Origin: Pseudomonadales bacterium
GTDB taxonomy: Bacteria > Pseudomonadota > Gammaproteobacteria > Pseudomonadales > Azotimanducaceae
Length of the DNA: 33,130 bases
Direction: 5' to 3'
Assembly (NCBI GenBank): GCA_029246605.1
Contig: JAQWMV010000069.1
Location: 1 to 33,130 of the forward strand
The stretch's first letter is position 1, and each line of letters starts with the position of its first letter. The notes under the pieces are model-generated. The model did not search any database and was not told the origin of the DNA. It saw only the letters and a list, made by a program, of their open reading frames with translations. Position numbers and translations under genes: made by a program. This document shows positions 9,519 through 18,418 of this stretch, in pieces.

Positions 9519-11459
9519 TCACCCCGTCACCGGACTTTTGGCAATCAGGTCTTCTACAACGCTGGGGTCAGCGAGGGTAGTTGTATCACCAAGATTGTCC
9601 AAGTCATTTTCCGCAATTTTACGTAGAATCCTCCGCATTATTTTTCCTGATCGTGTTTTGGGTAATCCTGGAGCCCACTGCAGAATATCAGGTTTCGCGA
9701 AAGCACCTATTTCTGTCCGTACGAGACCGATTAATTCCGCTTGCAGTTCATCAGATCCTTCAATACCGTGCATGAGAGTCACGTAAGCGTAAATTCCCTG
9801 ACCCTTAATGTCGTGGGGATACCCCACAACCGCAGCTTCTGCGACTGCCTCGTGGAGTACGAGCGCACTTTCAACTTCGGCAGTCCCCATTCGATGTCCT
9901 GAGACATTCAGAACGTCGTCGACACGTCCTGTGATCCAAAAGTAACCATCTTCGTCACGACGCGCACCGTCGCCGGTAAAATAATATCCATCGTAGGTGG
10001 AATAATAGGTATCGATACAGCGTTGGTGATCACCGTATACAGTACGAATTTGACCGGGCCACGATCCGCTAATTGCTAGGTTACCCGATGCAGCACCTTC
10101 GAGTTCCTTGCCATCGGGATCGAGTAGAACCGGTTTTACACCAAAAAAAGGTCGAGTTGCAGAGCCTGGTTTCAATGCCGTTGCTCCGGGTAGCGGGGAA
10201 ATCATGATGCCGCCTGTCTCAGTTTGCCACCAGGTATCCACAATCGGACATTTTTCTGCGCCGACAACGTGGTAATACCATTCCCAGGCCTCTGGATTAA
10301 TTGGTTCACCAACAGTGCCCAGCAGGCGCAGCGATGATCTTGATGTGTTGTTGACGAAGTCATCGCCCTCGGCCATTAATGCCCGGAGCGCTGTCGGAGC
10401 CGTGTAGAAAATATTCACCTTGTGTTTATCGACTACTTGCCAACATCTCGATGCGTCGGGATAAGTTGGGATACCCTCAAACATCAATGTCGTTGCGCCA
10501 TTAGCAAGTGGGCCATAGACAATATAGGAGTGCCCGGTTACCCAGCCTACATCTGCTGTGCACCAGTAAATATCACCATCATGATAATCGAACACGTACT
10601 TATGGGTCATTGCAGCATAGAGAAGGTAGCCTCCTGTCGTATGTAGAACACCCTTAGGTTTGCCCGTAGAACCTGAGGTATAGAGGATAAACAGAGGATC
10701 CTCGCTGTCCATGTTCTCTGGGTCGCAATCAGGTTCAGCCTGCTCGGTTGCATCTTGGTACCAAATATCGCGCACGTCATCCCATGCAATATTTCCACCG
10801 GTTCGTTTTACAACAACGACGGTGTGAACGTTGGGGCAGGCGCTAAGCGCATCATCAGTATTCTGTTTTAAAGGAACGGGTTTGCCGCCGCGTACACCTT
10901 CATCGGCTGTGATCACGGTTTGACAATCCGAGTCTAGAATTCGATCCCGGAGAGACTGAGGCGAAAATCCACCAAAGACGACAGAGTGAATCGCACCGAT
11001 GCGAGCGCATGCCAGCATTGCATAAGCTGCTTCTGCGATCATAGGCATATAGATGCAAACTCGGTCTCCCTTTGTTACACCGCGGCTCTTCAGGACATTT
11101 GCGAGACGACAGACGTTTTCATGGAGCTCTCGATAGGTAACCTTTTTGTCATCATCCGGATTGTCGCCTTCCCAGATAATTGCAGTTTGATCGGCGCGTA
11201 GGGGTAGGTGTCGATCAATACAATTGACCGAGGCGTTCAGTTCAGCGCCCAAAAACCACTTTGCCGTACCTTTGCTTAGGTCAGACTCTGTTAGCGTGTC
11301 CCAGGGTTTTGTCCATGTCAAAAACTCATCTGCTTTTTGATTCCAAAACTCCTCTGGCCGCTCAATGGAAGCAGCATACATGGCGAGATACTGATCATTT
11401 CTGATATGTGCACGAGATTCGGCATCCTTCTGAACAGTGTAGATTTTTTCTTCCGACAT
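9519..11459 (-). CDS. acs: Acetyl-CoA synthetase (AMP-forming)
   Basis: Acs converts acetate, ATP and CoA to acetyl-CoA through acetyl-AMP. The 646-residue protein has the ANL-superfamily layout: P-loop-like [12 protein letters not shown], the Acs motif [58 protein letters not shown], and the C-terminal [17 protein letters not shown] with the Lys that is acetylated in homologues. The track start at 11474 would put the ribosome site TTGGAG inside the gene. ATG 11459, 6 nt after that GGAG, gives [10 protein letters not shown] and the normal length. It lies 68 bp downstream of the deoxynucleoside kinase on the same strand and is probably expressed on its own as well. Confidence 0.97.
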   Translation of the reverse strand: MSEEKIYTVQKDAESRAHIRNDQYLAMYAASIERPEEFWNQKADEFLTWTKPWDTLTESDLSKGTAKWFLGAELNASVNCIDRHLPLRADQTAIIWEGDNPDDDKKVTYRELHENVCRLANVLKSRGVTKGDRVCIYMPMIAEAAYAMLACARIGAIHSVVFGGFSPQSLRDRILDSDCQTVITADEGVRGGKPVPLKQNTDDALSACPNVHTVVVVKRTGGNIAWDDVRDIWYQDATEQAEPDCDPENMDSEDPLFILYTSGSTGKPKGVLHTTGGYLLYAAMTHKYVFDYHDGDIYWCTADVGWVTGHSYIVYGPLANGATTLMFEGIPTYPDASRCWQVVDKHKVNIFYTAPTALRALMAEGDDFVNNTSRSSLRLLGTVGEPINPEAWEWYYHVVGAEKCPIVDTWWQTETGGIMISPLPGATALKPGSATRPFFGVKPVLLDPDGKELEGAASGNLAISGSWPGQIRTVYGDHQRCIDTYYSTYDGYYFTGDGARRDEDGYFWITGRVDDVLNVSGHRMGTAEVESALVLHEAVAEAAVVGYPHDIKGQGIYAYVTLMHGIEGSDELQAELIGLVRTEIGAFAKPDILQWAPGLPKTRSGKIMRRILRKIAENDLDNLGDTTTLADPSVVEDLIAKSPVTG

Positions 11460-11527
11460 ATGATTCTCCAACATTTACAGAAGATGATGATAGCTAAAAA
11501 AAGCCCAGCGGAAACGTCAATTATTGT

Positions 11528-12178
11528 TTATATCAACTTGGGGACTGGATTGTAGTAATGCCTCCCCTGTTTGGTAGATAAGATGAATTTTACAAGCGCT
11601 TCATATTCCTCATTGTTGTTGACCAGGTCGATAGCCGCTGCGTTAACAATCACCAGCGTTGATTTGTCATAGTGGTGAAAAAAGCTAGTGTAAGCATCAG
11701 CAAGTTGTCCCATGTAGTTAACATCTAGATGATCGAATTTTTCACCGCGTTGTGATATCCGGTCAATAAGAATCTCGGCGGGTGCTTGAAGATAGATCAC
11801 GAGGTCTGGTGTTATCGGGGCGATATCGAGGTGGCGACAGATATTATCGTAGAGATTAAGTTCATCGGCATCCAGATTGGCTTCCGCATAAATCCTGTCC
11901 TTCTCGATCATAAAATCCGTGATGCGAAATTCGCTAAATAGCTCTGACTGGCGCAACTCCTGGACCTGGCGGGCTCGCTCAAATAGAAAAAACAATTGGG
12001 TTTGTAACGCGCTCTGGCGTCGGTTCTGATAAAAACGCTTTAAAAATGGATTTGAACCAGAGGATTCTAAAACCGCTTCGAAATCCAATGTCTCGGCTAG
12101 GCGTAGGGCGAGGCCTGATTTCCCGACGCCAATAGGGCCTTCGATGGCAATGAGTTTCGGTAGACTAGAACGTTGCAT
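11528..12178 (-). CDS. Deoxynucleoside kinase family protein
   Basis: The protein (216 aa from ATG 12178) has the P-loop IAIEGPIGVGKSGLA near residues 10-24, the ERARQ helix (FFLFERARQVQEL), a DRI/E-type motif (MIEKDRIYAEANL) and the LID arginines (LIDRISQRGEKFDHLD). This is the layout of the dNK/deoxyadenosine-deoxyguanosine kinase family, which phosphorylates deoxynucleosides for salvage; the exact substrate cannot be read from sequence. TTG 12190 is an alternative start with a well-spaced AGGTG, adding MKPD. It follows pcnB by about 25 nt, in the place where folK (HPPK) is usual in Pseudomonas and E. coli. Confidence 0.88.
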   Translation of the reverse strand: MQRSSLPKLIAIEGPIGVGKSGLALRLAETLDFEAVLESSGSNPFLKRFYQNRRQSALQTQLFFLFERARQVQELRQSELFSEFRITDFMIEKDRIYAEANLDADELNLYDNICRHLDIAPITPDLVIYLQAPAEILIDRISQRGEKFDHLDVNYMGQLADAYTSFFHHYDKSTLVIVNAAAIDLVNNNEEYEALVKFILSTKQGRHYYNPVPKLI

Positions 12179-12203
12179 ATCCGGCTTCAATTAAGGCACC
12201 TGT

Positions 12204-13427
12204 TCAGCTTGGTTTCTCTTGTGTTCTCCTTGGCCACCGTCTTCGTCTTGGCTTTGTGGGTTGACGCTCGGTTGGGTTGTCTTCCTGATACTTTGTCCAC
12301 CACGCGCCGAGATTATCCAGTTTTTCACCCGCAAGTTCTCGCAGTAAAAGAAAATCGTAGGCTGCTCGAAAACGTTTATGTCCGACGAGCGCTTTTGCCT
12401 TTTTCCGATTAGGCAGACGAAATTGTAGATTCCAGATTTCTCGCATAGGGGTGGAGAATCTTCGCGGAATAGAGGTAAACAACAGTTGTTTAGCAATAAC
12501 ATTCGCTGCCGCTTCGTTACTTGCATCTGGATGGCTTGCCCCTTCTTGTTCTAACCGCCGTTTCTCATCAACAAACGGATACCAAAGTAGTGCAGCGTAA
12601 ACGAAAGCGGGCGTCACCGGTAGATCCTGTTCGATCCTCCTGTCAGTGCTGAGCAACGCCTCGCGGATCAGATTTTTGGCAGGGTACTGGTTCATGGCAC
12701 GTTTGGCATCTGGAAATAGCCAACCGAAGATGTCATATGCCAGTAATTCATCAAATACCACATTCGCTTGCCCGGACATAAACAACTTAAGTAGTTCCTC
12801 AAACAACCTGGCTGGAGAAACGTCCTGTAAAAGGTAACCAAGCTTAAACATCGGTTGTTCTGAGTTCGGATCAATAGAAAAACCGAGTTTTGTCTTAAAT
12901 CGAATAGCGCGTAACATCCTCACTGGATCTTCGCGATATCGGCTTTCGGGTTCGCCGATCAATCGGATAATCTTTGCGTCGATATCTGCCTGGCCATCAA
13001 CCAGATCGGTAACCTTATGTGTATCTGGTGAGTAGTAAAGTGCATTGATCGTAAAATCTCTGCGGAATACATCCTCTTCAAAGGAGCCGTAGTCATTGTC
13101 AGATAACAACAGGCCTCTTTCAGTTTGGTCAGTTTCCTCGATATTTTTTGACGCTCTGAAAGTTGCTACTTCTATAATATCTCGGCCGAAACGCACATGA
13201 ACGATTTTGAATCGTCTGCCGATCATTCGAGAATTTCGGAATAACTCATGAACATCTTCAGGGTGTGCATCGGTAGCCACATCGAAATCTTTTGGCGTTT
13301 GGTTGAGCAGGATGTCTCGGACACTACCGCCGACAAGATATGCCTGATAGCCGTGCTCGCTCAGTCTGCTTAGCACTTTCAGTGCGTTAATGCTTACCTG
13401 CTCTTTTTCGAGCAGTACTTCATTCAT
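12204..13427 (-). CDS. pcnB: Poly(A) polymerase I
   Basis: PAP I adds 3' poly(A) tails that mark RNAs for decay, and thus works with PNPase (also in this window). Nucleotidyltransferase motif LVGGSVRDILLNQTPKDFDVATDA carries the catalytic Asp pair. The signature RRFKIVHVRFGRDIIEVATFR separates PAP I from CCA-adding enzymes. RRDFTINALYY and the RNA-binding motif DPVRMLRAIRF follow. The tail is strongly basic (KPRRRRWPRRTQEKPS), as in other PAP I proteins. 407 residues. Upstream is gluQ, separated by 204 bp with a terminator-like hairpin. Confidence 0.95.
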   Translation of the reverse strand: MNEVLLEKEQVSINALKVLSRLSEHGYQAYLVGGSVRDILLNQTPKDFDVATDAHPEDVHELFRNSRMIGRRFKIVHVRFGRDIIEVATFRASKNIEETDQTERGLLLSDNDYGSFEEDVFRRDFTINALYYSPDTHKVTDLVDGQADIDAKIIRLIGEPESRYREDPVRMLRAIRFKTKLGFSIDPNSEQPMFKLGYLLQDVSPARLFEELLKLFMSGQANVVFDELLAYDIFGWLFPDAKRAMNQYPAKNLIREALLSTDRRIEQDLPVTPAFVYAALLWYPFVDEKRRLEQEGASHPDASNEAAANVIAKQLLFTSIPRRFSTPMREIWNLQFRLPNRKKAKALVGHKRFRAAYDFLLLRELAGEKLDNLGAWWTKYQEDNPTERQPTKPRRRRWPRRTQEKPS

Positions 13428-13461
13428 TTTGATGTTTCATGTGGCATGGCGGGTAAGTGTT

Positions 13462-13500
13462 GCGAAGGAAAAGAAGTGGGAAAAGCAATGCTTTTCCCAC
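13462..13500 (-). terminator. Hairpin with T-rich tail between gluQ and pcnB
   Basis: A perfect 11-bp stem GTGGGAAAAGC/GCTTTTCCCAC with a 3-nt loop spans 13476-13500. On the minus strand it is followed by TTCTTTTCC, an imperfect T tract. It could end the dksA-gluQ transcript or attenuate pcnB. The gluQ-proximal side (13501-13631) is A/T-rich and may hold a pcnB promoter (TTTAAT on the minus strand with TTGTTG 17 bp upstream), but that is weak. Confidence 0.6.
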
Positions 13501-13631
13501 TCAGTGAGCCAGCTCTTATTCTTGTTATTTATTGTTGTTATTCTTCTTTTTCGCGTCGATTAAACGACACGGCCAGCGGTACAACAACTGACGAACTCAG
13601 ATTAGCTAAAACGGGATTCATCTGCAACTGC

Positions 13632-14480
13632 TTAGTTCCCGGTAAAGATAAAAGGTGTCTGTGGCAAAAGCGATCTGTCCCACGAACGTACGGCGCTCGT
13701 TAGTAGTTGGGTCACGGAGATTGCTCGATTCTGCGTATCTTGTCCCAATGCGATGAGTGCTTGTCTTAACAAGACCAGCGGTGATGACGTGTCGATTTCT
13801 AGCGCATGAGATTGTTTGCTAAGTTTCTGACCGGAAGGATTGACCGCGAGGCGAATGTGCCCGTACGTAGGTTCGGGAAGATTCAATTGTTGAGCGATGA
13901 TGATTTGTCTCGGGGTAGATTCGAGCAAGTCTACACCTCGGATGACGTGATTTATTTTTTGGTATACATCATCGATAATGACGGCAAGTTGGTAGGCGAA
14001 TAAGCCATCTTTACGTTTGATAATGAAATCGCCAAGGTCGTTGTCAAAGGTTTGCTTCCCAAGGAACAGATCCGCAATTTCTATCGGTTTTTTATGTGTC
14101 TTGAGCCGTATTGCATAGGGTGTTTTTGTTTGTGAGAAAGTTCGCATTCGGCAAGTGCCCGCGTAGGCACTAGGGCTTCTAGGACATATACAGGGGTAGG
14201 TAACAGTGCTTAGTGTATCCAAATAGGACTGGTAGGCGTCTAATCTAGAATGTTGAAATAAGACATCCTGATCCCAATGCAGGCCACATGCATGTAGTTG
14301 TGACATGATCTGTTTAGGCGCAGATTCTAACTCTCGTGGAGGGTCGAGGTCCTCGATTCGAAGCAGCCATAAACCATCGTGATGTTTGGCGTCCAGGTAG
14401 CTCGCAAGAGCAGCAATCAGGGAACCGAAATGCAAGGGCCCGGTTGGTGATGGAGCGAAACGGCCGACGTAACTCGACAT
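13632..14480 (-). CDS. gluQ: Glutamyl-Q tRNA(Asp) synthetase
   Basis: GluQ (YadB) is a paralogue of the catalytic core of glutamyl-tRNA synthetase. It attaches glutamate to the queuosine base in the anticodon of tRNA-Asp rather than to a 3' end. Seen here: FAPSPTGPLHFGSLIAALASYLDAK (HIGH-like), RIEDLDPPRE, a zinc site CICPRSPSAYAGTC, and the KLSKQ loop. There is no anticodon-binding domain and the length is 282 residues, both of which separate it from GltX. It starts 13 nt after dksA; dksA-gluQ is a widely conserved pair. Confidence 0.95.
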   Translation of the reverse strand: MSSYVGRFAPSPTGPLHFGSLIAALASYLDAKHHDGLWLLRIEDLDPPRELESAPKQIMSQLHACGLHWDQDVLFQHSRLDAYQSYLDTLSTVTYPCICPRSPSAYAGTCRMRTFSQTKTPYAIRLKTHKKPIEIADLFLGKQTFDNDLGDFIIKRKDGLFAYQLAVIIDDVYQKINHVIRGVDLLESTPRQIIIAQQLNLPEPTYGHIRLAVNPSGQKLSKQSHALEIDTSSPLVLLRQALIALGQDTQNRAISVTQLLTSAVRSWDRSLLPQTPFIFTGN

Positions 14481-14493
14481 GGCGCCTCTATAC

Positions 14494-15405
14494 TTAGCCG
14501 CGGATTTGCTTTTCCCTAATCTCTGCTAGTGTCTTACAGTCAATGCACAAAGTTGCCGTGGGCCGCGCTTCCAGACGACGAATGCCAATCTCAACACCGC
14601 AGGATTCACAGTAGCCATAGTCATCCTGTTCAATAAGCTCGATAGTGCTATCAATCTTACGGATGAGACGCCGTTCGCGGTCCCGTGTTTTAAGTTCGAG
14701 ACTGAATTCTTCTTCTTGGCTGGCACGGTCGGCAGGGTCCGGGTAGTTAGCTGCTTCTTCCTGCATGTGATTAACGGTGCGATCAACTTCTTCCATTAAC
14801 TGGTACTTCCAGACCAGCAGGATATCCCTGAAATGGTCTTTCTGTTCAGCGTTCATATACTCTTCATTTTTTCTTGGAGTATATGGCACAAAATCCTGAT
14901 CTGACTTGGCCCTTTTTTTGGCAGCAGGCTTTCGTTGGGTGGCAGGTTTTGTCTTCTTGGCTGGCTTGGTTGTTATTTTTTTTGCAGACTTCGTCGGTGC
15001 CACCTTTGTGGTTTTCTTTGGCGTTTTTGTAGGTGCCTTTGCTTTTGCCTTAGTTTTTGTTTTTTGTGCTACAGCTTTCTTCTTGGTTACTACGGGCACC
15101 TTTGTCTTTACCTTATTTTTAACTTTTACCTTTGCTTTGGCTTTTACCTTAGTTTTTGGCTTTGCCTTGGGTTTTGACTTTGCCTTAATTTTTGTTTTTG
15201 GTTTTGCCTTCACCTTCACCTTGGCTTTAAATTTGGTTGGTGTCTTGGCTTTAGCGCTAGCTACGCTTTTCTTTGCTTTCGTTTCGGTCTTTTTCTTTGC
15301 TGCAGTCTTAGTCTTCGCCTTTGCCTTCACCTTAGGGGTTTTCGACGCTTTGGTGGTTGCCTTGGCTTTACGTTTTGCTGCAGGCTTTTGTTTTTTTGCT
15401 GCCAT
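14494..15405 (-). CDS. dksA: DksA with a long Lys/Ala-rich N-terminal tail
   Basis: DksA binds the RNA polymerase secondary channel and, with ppGpp, reprogrammes stable-RNA and biosynthetic promoters. The C-terminal part (about residues 170-303) is a complete Dks[49 protein letters not shown] with the tip Asp-Ala motif, and the zinc finger CESCGVEIG...[14 protein letters not shown]. Ahead of it lie about 165 residues of K, A, T, V and P repeats ([19 protein letters not shown]), like histone H1 or AlgP tails. E. coli DksA is 151 residues. I chose ATG 15405 ([15 protein letters not shown]) over the track's TTG 15432. The tail is in frame, with no stop or frameshift, and is likely disordered and nucleic-acid binding. 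That role is inference. Confidence 0.95.
   Translation of the reverse strand: MAAKKQKPAAKRKAKATTKASKTPKVKAKAKTKTAAKKKTETKAKKSVASAKAKTPTKFKAKVKVKAKPKTKIKAKSKPKAKPKTKVKAKAKVKVKNKVKTKVPVVTKKKAVAQKTKTKAKAKAPTKTPKKTTKVAPTKSAKKITTKPAKKTKPATQRKPAAKKRAKSDQDFVPYTPRKNEEYMNAEQKDHFRDILLVWKYQLMEEVDRTVNHMQEEAANYPDPADRASQEEEFSLELKTRDRERRLIRKIDSTIELIEQDDYGYCESCGVEIGIRRLEARPTATLCIDCKTLAEIREKQIRG
14925..15390. repeat. Low-complexity degenerate repeat encoding the DksA tail
   Basis: Short A/G-rich units on the coding strand (variants of AAAGCCAAGGCAAAG and AAAGTAAAGGCA) repeat through this stretch and encode alternating Lys-Ala, Lys-Thr, Lys-Val and Lys-Pro. Such DNA is prone to slippage, so tail length probably varies between strains. 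Confidence 0.7.
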
Positions 15406-15495
15406 AGCTTTATCCGATTGTCTGTGTCGCAAAAACTGGGTTCACAAATCGAGCCGCGAACATTACCAGATCGTCCCTAAAACGCCAAGTGAGAA

Positions 15496-15523
15496 TTGAG
15501 TGGCATTTTAGCGATGTTATGAT
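15496..15523 (+). promoter_or_regulatory. Probable sigma70 promoter of the aminotransferase operon
   Basis: TTGAGT (15496-15501) and TATGAT (15518-15523) are 16 bp apart in the divergent gap between dksA and the aminotransferase, 27 bp before the GTG start. This is a match by eye only. Confidence 0.45.
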
Positions 15524-15549
15524 GCAGGTATTCTCTGAGCGGAGCAACC

Positions 15550-16728
15550 GTGTCAAAAGTGCAGGCGGGAAGCCGGTTATCTTCAATTAAGCCATTCAAA
15601 GCTATGCAGGTTCTACGTCGCGCCGGTGAACTTGAAAGCCAGGGATTTGAGGTAATCCATATGGAGGTGGGTGAACCTAGTTTTTCTACGCCCGCACCGA
15701 TTGTGGCTGCAGGACAGACTGCGCTTGCAAGGGGACAGACGAAGTACACCGATGCCAGGGGTATCGTTAAGTTACGTAAAGCCATATCTGACTACTATCG
15801 CGATGATTATGGTCTGGATATTAGTGAGGAGCGAATATTTGTTACGTCAGGAGGCTCCGGAGCGCTCCTGCTGTCCACTGCGTTACTCCTGAATCCGGGC
15901 GAAAGCATCATCATGGGTGATCCCGGTTACCCCTGTAATCGTCATTTTATGACAGTGTTTTCTGGGTCAGCGACATTAGTTCCCGTTGGTCCCACAGAAA
16001 ACTACCAGCTCAATGAAACATTGTTGAATGCGAATTGGCAAGAAAGCACACGCGGTGTACTGCTTGCTTCGCCAGCAAACCCTACTGGGGCGGTGGTTGA
16101 TGAAAATGAGCTGGCATCAATGTCTTCGTTTATCTGTAAAAAAAACGGTTACCTGATCAGCGATGAGATATACCACGGCTTGGTGTATACCGATGACGCT
16201 AAGAATTCTGCACTAAACATTTGTGCAGATGCATTTGTGGTGAATAGTTTTTCTAAGTATTTTGGTATGACGGGTTGGCGATTAGGGTGGTTGATAGTGC
16301 CTACCTGGGCCGTCAATGAAGTTGAAAAACTGGCACAAAATCTCTTTATTTGTCCTTCAACGATAGCGCAGCATGCGGCTGTTGCCGCCTTTTCACCAGC
16401 CGCTCGAGACATTATGGAATCACAGCGGGAGTCGCTTTGTGCCCGTCGTGACTTTTTGTTGCCAGCACTCAGGGAATTGGGATTTTCGATCCCCAGGGAG
16501 CCGGACGGTGCCTTCTATATATATGCCGGTATTCCAGAAGGTTTTTCGGATAGTGAAACTTTTACGAATTCTCTGTTGGAAAACCACCATGTGGCGATCA
16601 CGCCGGGTACGGACTTTGGTAACTATCTTGCCAACCGTCATGTAAGGTTCACCTATACCTCAGAGATCGATCAACTGCGTGAAGCCGTTGATAGGTTATC
16701 CCGGGCAATGCAGACGAGTGAGTTCTAG
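15550..16728 (+). CDS. PLP-dependent class I/II aminotransferase
   Basis: This fold-type I aminotransferase is 392 residues long and begins at GTG 15550 with GGAG 5 nt upstream. It shows the cofactor-binding pattern: VGEPSF near the N-terminus, TSGGSGALLLS (phosphate loop), SPANPTGAVVD, SDEIYHGLVY (Asp and Tyr to the pyridine ring), and NSFSKYFGMTGWRLGW with the Schiff-base Lys. Closest in character to the aspartate/alanine-type group; the natural amino donor cannot be read from sequence. It lies 3 nt before sfsA and heads a tight plus-strand series up to polB. Confidence 0.88.
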   Translation: MSKVQAGSRLSSIKPFKAMQVLRRAGELESQGFEVIHMEVGEPSFSTPAPIVAAGQTALARGQTKYTDARGIVKLRKAISDYYRDDYGLDISEERIFVTSGGSGALLLSTALLLNPGESIIMGDPGYPCNRHFMTVFSGSATLVPVGPTENYQLNETLLNANWQESTRGVLLASPANPTGAVVDENELASMSSFICKKNGYLISDEIYHGLVYTDDAKNSALNICADAFVVNSFSKYFGMTGWRLGWLIVPTWAVNEVEKLAQNLFICPSTIAQHAAVAAFSPAARDIMESQRESLCARRDFLLPALRELGFSIPREPDGAFYIYAGIPEGFSDSETFTNSLLENHHVAITPGTDFGNYLANRHVRFTYTSEIDQLREAVDRLSRAMQTSEF

Positions 16729-16731
16729 TCG

Positions 16732-17457
16732 ATGAGTGATCTTGTTCCGGGGAAATTGATCAGGCGATATAAACGATTTCTAGCCGATGTGTATTTGTCT
16801 GATGGCGAACTACTTACGGTTCATTGCCCAAATACTGGTTCGATGAAAAACTGTGTAGAGGAAGGTGCAGCGGTTTGGCTCAGTCGTTCTTCAAACCCAA
16901 AGCGCAAATACGCCTACACGTGGGAATATATACAAACCAGATTGGGGCACTATATTGGCATCCACTCGGCACAAGCCAACAGGCTGGTGAAAGAGGGCAT
17001 CGAACGGGGTACCGTGGGTGAACTGGCACATTATTCAACGCTTCAAAGCGAAGTTAAGTATGGCACTGAGAACAGCAGGATTGACTTTTTACTGACAGCG
17101 CACGGCATCCCAGACTGCTACGTTGAGGTTAAGAGCGTGACGTTATTGGAGGCACCCTTCTCAAAAGGTGTTGGCTATTTTCCCGATGCTATCAGCGAGC
17201 GGGGTAGCAAACATTTACGAGAATTGGCGGAAATAGCGAAACAGGGTAAGCGCGCTGTGTTGCTTTTCTGTGTGCAGCATTCCGGGATTAGACGTGTCAG
17301 AGTGGCTGATCACATAGATGTGCACTATGGTAAAGCGCTGCGAGACGCTGTTAGTCATGGTGTTGAAATACTTGCTTACAAGACCAGGTTCAATCATCTT
17401 CAAACCAGGCTTTGGAAACCGATACCCTTTGAAACGATTACTGACAATGCGTTTTAG
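16732..17457 (+). CDS. sfsA: Sugar fermentation stimulation protein SfsA
   Basis: The 241-residue protein follows SfsA throughout: LIRRYKRFLADVYL, HCPNTGSMKNCVEEGAAVWLS, KYAYTWEYIQ, ENSRIDFLL, CYVEVKSVTL, PDAISERGSKHLRELAEI. It combines an OB-like N-terminal part with a PD-(D/E)XK nuclease-like core (Asp in RIDFLL, Glu-Val-Lys in VEVKS). The E. coli protein binds DNA and was linked to maltose metabolism. Its true role is unsettled. sfsA near dksA is a conserved arrangement. Its 3' end overlaps the permease start by 11 nt. Confidence 0.95.
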   Translation: MSDLVPGKLIRRYKRFLADVYLSDGELLTVHCPNTGSMKNCVEEGAAVWLSRSSNPKRKYAYTWEYIQTRLGHYIGIHSAQANRLVKEGIERGTVGELAHYSTLQSEVKYGTENSRIDFLLTAHGIPDCYVEVKSVTLLEAPFSKGVGYFPDAISERGSKHLRELAEIAKQGKRAVLLFCVQHSGIRRVRVADHIDVHYGKALRDAVSHGVEILAYKTRFNHLQTRLWKPIPFETITDNAF

Positions 17458-18418
17458 CGTACTGCTACTCTCCTTGCTGCTGGCCATCCTAACGTCACTG
17501 ACGTTTGGTTCTGCGCTAATACCTCTGGCAGATGTGTTTGCTGCATTAACTGGTGGTGACGTAACCGATATTCGGCGGACGATCGTTCTCGATATCAGGC
17601 TCCCGAGAATACTGCTTGCCATACTGGTTGGGGGAGGCATCGCGGCTAGTGGAGCCGCCATCCAGGGTCTATTTCGTAATCCTCTTGCCGATCCTGCGCT
17701 TATTGGTGTATCTAGCGGCGCGGCGCTTTGTGCCGCACTATACCTGGTGCTCGGTGCTGCACTATTACCGGGTCTCACAGCAAGCGCTTTTGTAGGCGGG
17801 TTGTTGACAACTTGGCTGGTTTTGGAAATCGGTCGTCGAGGGGGCACGATTTCTGCGATGTTGCTGGCCGGGATTGCCATTAATGCGCTTGCGATTGCAG
17901 GCATTGGCTTGTTGTCATACGTGTCGACAGATGTACAGCTTAGGTCGGTGACATTTTGGGCGTTGGGAAGTTTGGGTGGTGCAGATTGGTACAGCGTAGC
18001 CGTAGCCAGCATCATTCCAGTCGCAATTATGCTGCTATTTGCTGAACGTCATAAGTTGAATGCTATTACGTTGGGGGACCAGGAAGCAGCATATCTTGGT
18101 ATATCGGTTCCCGGGTTAAGAATTCGCATCGTTATATTGACTGCACTTGCGGTTTCTATTGGCGTGGCACTGACAGGGGTGATTGCCTTTATAGGTCTGG
18201 TAGTGCCGCACCTGGTTCGTATGACTATGGGATCGACGCATCAGGTTGTTATCCCGGCATCTGCCATTCTCGGTGGATTGTTGCTGTTAATAGCCGATAC
18301 GCTTAGCAGAAGTGTTTTTGCTCCAGCGGAAATCCCTGTGGGTATTCTGACGGCATTGTTGGGGGGTCCCTTCTTTATTCTGTTGATCATTCGGCAGAAA
18401 GGAAAACTTGGGATATGA
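17447..18418 (+). CDS. hmuU: FecCD-type ABC permease, hemin/siderophore importer
   Basis: The integral inner-membrane subunit of an iron-chelate importer. About ten hydrophobic segments run through its 323 residues, with family motifs RLPRILLAILVGGGIAASGAAIQGLFRNPLADPALIGVSSGAAL, TFWALGSLGGADW and GVIAFIGLVVPHLVRMTMGSTH (ATPase-coupling loop), ending at ILTALLGGPFFILLI. The track start at 17318 lies deep in sfsA. ATG 17447 overlaps the sfsA end by 11 nt and gives a normal N-terminus (MRFSVLLLSLLL). It overlaps the ATPase gene by ATGA. HmuU is the best guess given the HmuV-like partner; a cobalamin or siderophore permease is possible. Confidence 0.85.
   Translation: MRFSVLLLSLLLAILTSLTFGSALIPLADVFAALTGGDVTDIRRTIVLDIRLPRILLAILVGGGIAASGAAIQGLFRNPLADPALIGVSSGAALCAALYLVLGAALLPGLTASAFVGGLLTTWLVLEIGRRGGTISAMLLAGIAINALAIAGIGLLSYVSTDVQLRSVTFWALGSLGGADWYSVAVASIIPVAIMLLFAERHKLNAITLGDQEAAYLGISVPGLRIRIVILTALAVSIGVALTGVIAFIGLVVPHLVRMTMGSTHQVVIPASAILGGLLLLIADTLSRSVFAPAEIPVGILTALLGGPFFILLIIRQKGKLGI

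Noticed and set aside
13446-13703. 85-residue ORF between pcnB and gluQ
   Set aside because: It spans the terminator-like hairpin and the gluQ 3' end, with no family likeness.
14906-15499. 197-residue very hydrophobic ORF on the plus strand ([15 protein letters not shown]...)
   Set aside because: It is the antisense shadow of the DksA Lys/Ala repeat tail; reverse complements of such repeats always give Phe/Ala/Leu-rich frames.
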